A DNA stretch of 64,000 bases from Cokeromyces recurvatus (lineage: Eukaryota; Mucoromycota; Mucoromycetes; Mucorales; Mucoraceae), in contig NW_026251387.1 of the NCBI RefSeq assembly GCF_025118155.1, positions 372,001 through 436,000 on the forward strand, written 5' to 3'. Both the position numbers and the translations under genes were made by a program. Within the stretch, counting starts at the first letter, position 1. Every line of letters begins with the position of its first letter. Positions 58,970 to 64,000 of this stretch are shown here, piece by piece. The notes below the pieces were generated by a model. It did not search any database, was not told the origin of the DNA, and saw only the letters and a program-made list of their open reading frames with translations.

Positions 58970-61402
58970 TTAAACATGATTACTAGTTATAAAATTGAAC
59001 GCATTCAACTTTGTTTCCAATTTAGGAGAGATGTTATATGTTGTTCCATTATTTTTCTTTTTTAACGAGGCTGATAATATATTGGATGAAGTAGAAGTTT
59101 GTCTCCAAAAAGAGGGTGTCATTGATTTATTGTTAAAAGGTGTAGTAGACACACTAGCTGTCGCTTTAGGTTCAGCATCGTTATTATTTGTTGTTGTAAT
59201 AAAATTGACATGAGATGAAGATGTATGTTGTCTCATACGGAAAGTAGGTAATTTGATTGATTTACTACTATTTATAGTAGATATATTAGTTGCTGGATAA
59301 GGTGAAGTCTCGATAGATAATGATCTTTCAGACCGTGTTCGATGATGTTTGTTCTGTAGTGAAGAGCTTTGGGGTGTAATGTCATGAGATCGGGTATTTT
59401 CTGTAGAAGACAAACTACTAGTCATGTTTGTTGGTATCGTATTATGCTGTCGATGAATTGCATCATATTTTTGTAAGAGTCGTGAATTTGTTTGATGCTG
59501 CTGCTGCTGCTGTTGTTGTTGTTGTTGAGAAAGGAAGAGTTTCAAAGAAGAAGAGTTGGAAGCAAGAGGAGTAGTAGGTGGTGAAAAAGGACGTTCAACA
59601 ACAAAGGATTCCTGCTGCTGCCTTTGTTGTTGTTGTTGCTCTTCTAAAAGTTGACGTTTTTTTAGCTCCATTTGTTTTTGTCTTTGCATCATATTTCTCG
59701 CATTAATCATAACTCGTAAAGCACGAATTTGTAGTGAAACTGCATTCGAAAGTGATGCTGATTCATAAATCATAGTAGCAGTTTGAATATTCAGCATCTG
59801 ATGTAAAGCATGAGTAGCTAATGCTTTAAGTCGAGGTATTTCAAAGAGATCGGCAATAAACAGTAATCGAGCCAGGATCTGTGGCTGATGCTGTTGGGCA
59901 GTAACGAGATGATCTGTATAGATAAACTGAAGAAACGCAATTAATACTACATACGTATCTGGGAAATGAAGTTCACGTTTATCAAAGTCTAAACTATGCA
60001 TCATATCACCATTAGCAGAAGAAGGCTCAAGTATGGTTTCGATTAAAGGGGCAATAGACGGCCAGCGTTGAGCAAGTACAGTTGAATTGACGGCTATATA
60101 TTGCTGGTCAGTAGATAGGATTTTGAGGTCAGAGAGGATTGGATCCTTAAGGAGTGCAAGCCCTAAGCCCTGGCCAAACGAACTATAAGTTGAACGAGGA
60201 GGCTTATAGACACCAAATATTTCAATATCTACGCAAGCAATATATTCAAAGCAATGAACACGATCTCTATAATCATCCCTCATGGATCGATCTGGATGAC
60301 CAAATACAATGAACTGATTATTATTATTATTATCATTGAGTAATCCTCTTAACCATGATCCATTGGAGAACGCCGTTCCTACTTCAATCTTAGTCCAGAT
60401 AGAGGTAGTCGTATCTAACGCCCAAATTTGAAATTGCTGACTCGTAGGAGAAAAATGTGGACCTGCCAAAATAAGCTGCTGACCACACATAAAGGCAGAG
60501 GGGAACTTGAAGGAAGATGGTGAAGTATTACCAAAACTAATATCTTCAGACTGATCTTCCATTTCAACACTCAAATCTGGGTCATAGCTTAGTTGCCACA
60601 TATGAAATTTACGATCAACAGATTCTATCTCATTCGTATGATTATGCTTATTTAAATTAGAATAAACAAGAATATGGCTATAGATGACATCTTTAAGGAC
60701 TTCTTGAGTAGAGTCTTCATATCCGTTAGAAAGTAGATCCATGGTTGGTGCAAATGGCGGAGTGAGTTCGATAGGTGTAACGACAACTGCAGCTGAGCGG
60801 TAGACACCATATTGTTGATGTTGAGAAGGGAAAGATGAATACCATGATTTCTTTCTGATGTTATATACATTAATGTCTTTTATATATTCGTTATCTATAT
60901 CTTGACCTCCCATGATTACTAGAGTATCTTTTATACATGAGGAAATATGGGCGTACCGAGGAGCGGGTAACAGTGAATTGCTCTCGTTCGTAAACCCTGG
61001 ATAATAGACCCAAGCCATTGTTTTAAGATTTAACGAGATCAAATCATTTAAGGTGGTCATTTTATATCTATCGTTTTCATCTTTAATCGTACTCATACCA
61101 CCAAAGATAAAAATTTGATTATGAATAGCGCTATAATTGGCAGAATGGAAATATCGCGGTAAAGGTTGTGTATTCTCTGGTTGAATAACTTTCCAAATCC
61201 TAGTTCGTAATGATAAAACATAGACTAAATTTGAAATCTGTCGAGTAGTCTGAAGTCTACCACCAAATAAATAAATATGTTGATTAGCCAGGGTAGTTGA
61301 CGCTCCAATTAAGGCTGGAGGCACATTGCCTGTTGTTTTATGAAATTCTGTGATAAGTTCTGCTATAGAATGTGTAGCCGATGAATTAGTAGCCACTACC
61401 AT
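58970..61402 (-). CDS. Kelch repeat and BTB domain protein (Ral2/LZTR1-like architecture)
   Basis: Single-exon ORF of 810 codons. Kelch-type beta-propeller blades run from about 30 to 400: IYLFGGRLQ, IFIFGGMST, PAPRYAHISS, LVIMGGQD and LILAGPHFSP, each with the GG and following W/Y pattern. A divergent BTB domain lies at about 425-545 (IAVNSTVLAQRWP, FPDTYVVLIAFLQFIYTDHLV, LFIADLFEIPRLKALA). The C-terminal 250 residues are disordered with two Q-runs and Ser-rich stretches. Kelch followed by BTB matches fission yeast Ral2 and animal LZTR1, which control Ras. Other fungal kelch-BTB proteins share the order, so the Ras link is inference. Confidence 0.88.
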   Translation of the reverse strand: MVVATNSSATHSIAELITEFHKTTGNVPPALIGASTTLANQHIYLFGGRLQTTRQISNLVYVLSLRTRIWKVIQPENTQPLPRYFHSANYSAIHNQIFIFGGMSTIKDENDRYKMTTLNDLISLNLKTMAWVYYPGFTNESNSLLPAPRYAHISSCIKDTLVIMGGQDIDNEYIKDINVYNIRKKSWYSSFPSQHQQYGVYRSAAVVVTPIELTPPFAPTMDLLSNGYEDSTQEVLKDVIYSHILVYSNLNKHNHTNEIESVDRKFHMWQLSYDPDLSVEMEDQSEDISFGNTSPSSFKFPSAFMCGQQLILAGPHFSPTSQQFQIWALDTTTSIWTKIEVGTAFSNGSWLRGLLNDNNNNNQFIVFGHPDRSMRDDYRDRVHCFEYIACVDIEIFGVYKPPRSTYSSFGQGLGLALLKDPILSDLKILSTDQQYIAVNSTVLAQRWPSIAPLIETILEPSSANGDMMHSLDFDKRELHFPDTYVVLIAFLQFIYTDHLVTAQQHQPQILARLLFIADLFEIPRLKALATHALHQMLNIQTATMIYESASLSNAVSLQIRALRVMINARNMMQRQKQMELKKRQLLEEQQQQQRQQQESFVVERPFSPPTTPLASNSSSLKLFLSQQQQQQQQQQHQTNSRLLQKYDAIHRQHNTIPTNMTSSLSSTENTRSHDITPQSSSLQNKHHRTRSERSLSIETSPYPATNISTINSSKSIKLPTFRMRQHTSSSHVNFITTTNNNDAEPKATASVSTTPFNNKSMTPSFWRQTSTSSNILSASLKKKNNGTTYNISPKLETKLNAFNFITSNHV

Positions 61403-62244
61403 TGAGTTTTTGTTTTCTTTAAAAAAAAAAAGAAAAAAAATATTATTTAGTTGCTTATATTATTGAGAGTTGAAAAGAAAGAAGGTGAAAAGGAAATGTT
61501 CTCCTCCTCTCCCCCCTCCTATAAAAAAAAAGATAGCTAAATCATTTTAAGTGGAAATGCCCTAATAAGTGTAACAATTATCATTTTATGGTGATTTTAA
61601 TTAAGTGTAACGTCTTTCAAGGGTCAACGTGTCTTATTTAAATATCCGTCCTTTTGTGTATTAATATAATAATCATTAATACTATTCGACGTGATATTTT
61701 TCGATACAGGCATGTATACTGAATAACGGGGAAATTATTACCATTTAAGCATATTTGAGGAAGGTCTTTTTTTTTTTTTTCAAGAAAAAAAAAAGGGACG
61801 ATTTTTCGTATGATAAACTTTAACTTACTATGTTAGCATTTGCATGCATATTAAGTTTTAATAAAAAGTAAACTGTGAAAGGGGAGTACAGTTGTATCAT
61901 ATATAATAAGGAAAACTGATAAACTATATATGAAGCTCATCTTTACAATAAAATCCAATTTTAGTAATACTTACTGAAAATAGTATTGTACATAATAAAC
62001 TCTATTGAATATTTATTTAAAATAAACAAAAGGATTTTCTTGTCTACAGTATAATAATAATAATAATCCTAAGCAGCGTATTATGTAGGCCTTTTTATTT
62101 TATTTTATTTTTTTCTCCTCAGTAAAAATTATGTGACTGAGTTTATAATCATTCTACACTTACTACGAAGGAAAAAAATAAAAAAATAAATGTCGTTTTT
62201 TTTTTATTATAATTTAATCTTTTCAATTATTTACATTACTTGAC
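61403..62244. other. Divergent intergenic promoter region
   Basis: Lies between the kelch-BTB gene (minus) and the SF3b p14 gene (plus). It contains a T-run near 61768-61780, ATA repeats near 62049-62065 and TTTTA units near 62096-62112. No gene is seen. Confidence 0.5.
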
Positions 62245-62929
62245 ATGAGTTCAACTGTAGGCCGTAATAGTGTAAGATTTAGCTTATGAAAATATTTAAT
62301 TAGAATTAGAACATTAAAATGGGGGAGCTTTTTTTTTTTTTCTACTAACATTTCTTTTTTTTTAATTAATGCATGCGATTAGATTCGTTTACCACCAGAA
62401 GTAAATAGAGTCTTATTTGTCAGGTAAAAGCAAACTTAAAGACAATATCTTATTAGTACATAAAATTAAAATTTAGAATACTATAAATTAGAAATTTACC
62501 GTTTAAAATTACAGCAGAAGAAATGTATGAAGTATTTGGTAAATATGGCCCCATTAGACAAATTAGAGTGTAAGTAGAACATCCTTGATATAGATCTAAA
62601 TAATAATAAAACTAAACTAAAAATATAAAATGATTTATTTTAAACTTAGTGGCAATGCACCCGATACTCGTGGCACAGCATTTGTTGTATATGAAGACAT
62701 TTTTGATGCTAAGAATGCTTGTGAACATTTGCAAGGCTTTAACATTCTTGGTCGTTATTTGATTGTGCTTTATTATCAACAAAATAAGATTACTAAAAAG
62801 ATGAATTTACAAAAGAAGGAAGAAGAAATCAGAGAAATGAAAGCGTAAGTTTTAAGTTCTGAGTACATGTCATTGAATTAACTGATTACTTTTTTTGTTT
62901 TCTTTGATAGTCGATATGGTGTTGATTAA
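62245..62929 (+). CDS. SF3B6: Splicing factor SF3b subunit p14 (SF3B6)
   Basis: Five small exons (62245-62271, 62383-62423, 62492-62569, 62650-62844 and 62911-62929) join in frame to 119 residues. The protein is one RRM plus a short helix. MSSTVGRNS leads into [20 protein letters not shown], then [40 protein letters not shown] and a Lys/Glu tail ending ARYGVD. This is nearly colinear with animal and plant p14, which contacts the branch-point adenosine and SF3b155 in the U2 snRNP. The first exon codes only nine residues; it was chosen for its GTAAGA donor and perfect phase. Without it the conserved IRLPPEV would lack a start, since the ATG near 62374 meets an immediate stop. Confidence 0.95.
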
Positions 62930-63220
62930 GAAGTCTTGCTTTATAGTTATAATATACATATATATATATATACAATTTACATTTATATATCAATCGCATA
63001 ATCAACACGTTGAACTATGAATTATTTTATATGGAGAATACTATATTGTTATTTTAACACTTTGTATATAAAAGAGAGATGGTATTTTTATTTTTTTTTT
63101 AAATTAAAAACGGGCCGTTTTTAAATGTAACGAATAAAAAAATCTGTTATGTCTAATAATGTGAATGAATAATAATGCCTAGTGATATTAAATGTGCATA
63201 TCTTCATATTTGTCTCTATT
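62930..63220. other. Short intergenic spacer
   Basis: AT-rich spacer with a TATA run near 62957-62971. No gene is seen. Confidence 0.45.
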
Positions 63221-64000
63221 ATGCTTTTCTTTACGTTTTCTATAGTCTTATTAGTAACAATCCTTTTCACTTTTGTTACAGGCTCTTCTATTACTCATAC
63301 AATACAGAAGCCTACAACAAAAGCATATCTTCGACATAGCTTTAATAGTTCTACAAAGCATTTAATTAATAAGATTATAAAAATAAAACAAACAGGATAT
63401 TTTAATAGCAGTGGTATATATATATGTATATAAGCCTGTGTAGTAAAGTAATATATATATACATATTGTTAGGATACTACGCAATTGTTCAAGTGGGTAA
63501 TCCTGCCCAATCATTCCGAGTCACGTTTGATACAGGAAGTTCTGATTTTTGGATTATATCTCATCATTGCCAAACAAGGGAATATTGTGCTAATCACCAT
63601 CAGTTTCGACCAGAGGAGTCAAAGTCCTATAGAGAATATTATAATCCTAAGATTGGCTCGTCTTTGTCCATTAAATATGGATCTGGAGAAGTTCAGGCAA
63701 AAGTTGGACGTGACACGATCCAAGTCAAAGGGACAACATTCGATGTGATACTTGAAGATCAATTGATTGCTGATGCATATCATCTATCACCTGAATTCAA
63801 GGATTTGCCCATTGATGGTATCCTAGGCTTAGGTCTACCAGCACTTAGTCGTTTGAAACCCTATAAAAGGACACTCGTGGAGAGTATGGTAGAGAAAGGG
63901 TTGATTGATAAGGCAATCTTTGGAATATATATTGAGGATATAAATGGGGAAATTCATTTTGGAGACACAGATTCTGACTATTACACTGAGCCTATATTGT
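63221..64000 (+). CDS. Pepsin-like (A1) aspartic protease, 3-prime truncated by window end
   Basis: Exon 1 is 63221-63413 and exon 2 starts at 63473 and runs off the window. Residues 1-21 are a hydrophobic signal peptide (MLFFTFSIVLLVTILFTFVTG). A basic propeptide follows (AYLRHSFNSSTKHL, IKIKQTG). The mature domain starts near YYAIVQVGNP. The first catalytic Asp is in FDTGSSDFW, the flap in IKYGSGEVQAKVG, and DGILGLGLPAL follows. Cys in HHCQTREYC could form the usual early disulfide. The second catalytic DTG lies outside the window. The enzyme belongs to the secreted or vacuolar A1 proteases common in Mucorales (rhizopuspepsin and Pep4 relatives); whether it is GPI-anchored cannot be seen. 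Start choice: the ATG at 63221 gives a clean signal peptide, and the frame upstream of it has no better Met. Confidence 0.9.

Overview
The window is AT-rich eukaryotic DNA with short spliceosomal introns (about 32-180 nt, mostly GTAAGT-like donors), A/T homopolymers up to about 50 nt and compact protein genes. Gene content points to a filamentous fungus of the Mucoromycota, most likely Mucorales. The evidence is a fused beta-alpha fungal fatty acid synthase, FlbA/Sst2-type RGS, Ssp1/Sak1-type kinase, Kre9-like cell-wall domain and pepsin-like protease genes, together with animal-like genes (ZNFX1-like, ANKRD40-like, LRRC58-like, PA-TM-RING) that are often kept in early-diverging fungi. Genus and species cannot be fixed from sequence alone. 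No tRNA, rRNA, CRISPR or prokaryotic-style operon was seen.

Layout. 1-8.5 kb: a disordered Ser/Pro/Asn-rich protein (+), a mitochondrial-type 3-ketoacyl-CoA thiolase (+, five exons) and an unidentified coiled-coil protein (+). 8.56-21.26 kb: one five-exon gene for a 4118-residue fungal type I fatty acid synthase. It carries AT, ER, DH, MPT, two tandem ACPs, KR, KS and PPT in one chain. 21.3-28.5 kb: degenerate ORFs, a small two-exon gene, a secreted Kre9-like protein with exact 255-bp repeats (-) and a 120-residue helical protein (+). 28.6-35 kb: a ZNFX1-type helicase with NF-X1 fingers and an RZ finger (-). 35.9-39.5 kb: a predicted N-myristoylated LRR protein (+) and an ANKRD40-like protein (-).

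39.5-54.2 kb is gene-poor and holds a DEP-RGS protein (+) and one unidentified protein (-). It also has decayed transposable elements: a LINE-like reverse transcriptase fragment, two Tc1/mariner-like transposase fragments, and a 3.2-kb segment bounded by inverted repeats with CGACA motifs at 21-23 bp spacing. 54.2-64 kb is gene-dense again: PA-TM-RING E3 ligase (-), CaMKK/Snf1-activating kinase (+), TRAPP subunit Trs33 (+), kelch-BTB protein (-), SF3b p14 (+) and an aspartic protease cut by the window end (+).

The genes do not form one pathway. Thiolase and fatty acid synthase are opposite arms of lipid metabolism lying 3.8 kb apart. The RGS protein, kinase and kelch-BTB protein are signalling components. 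The helicase family acts in small-RNA pathways and RNA surveillance. Exon coordinates were read by eye from splice consensus and reading-frame continuity; all multi-exon models listed as complete close in frame.
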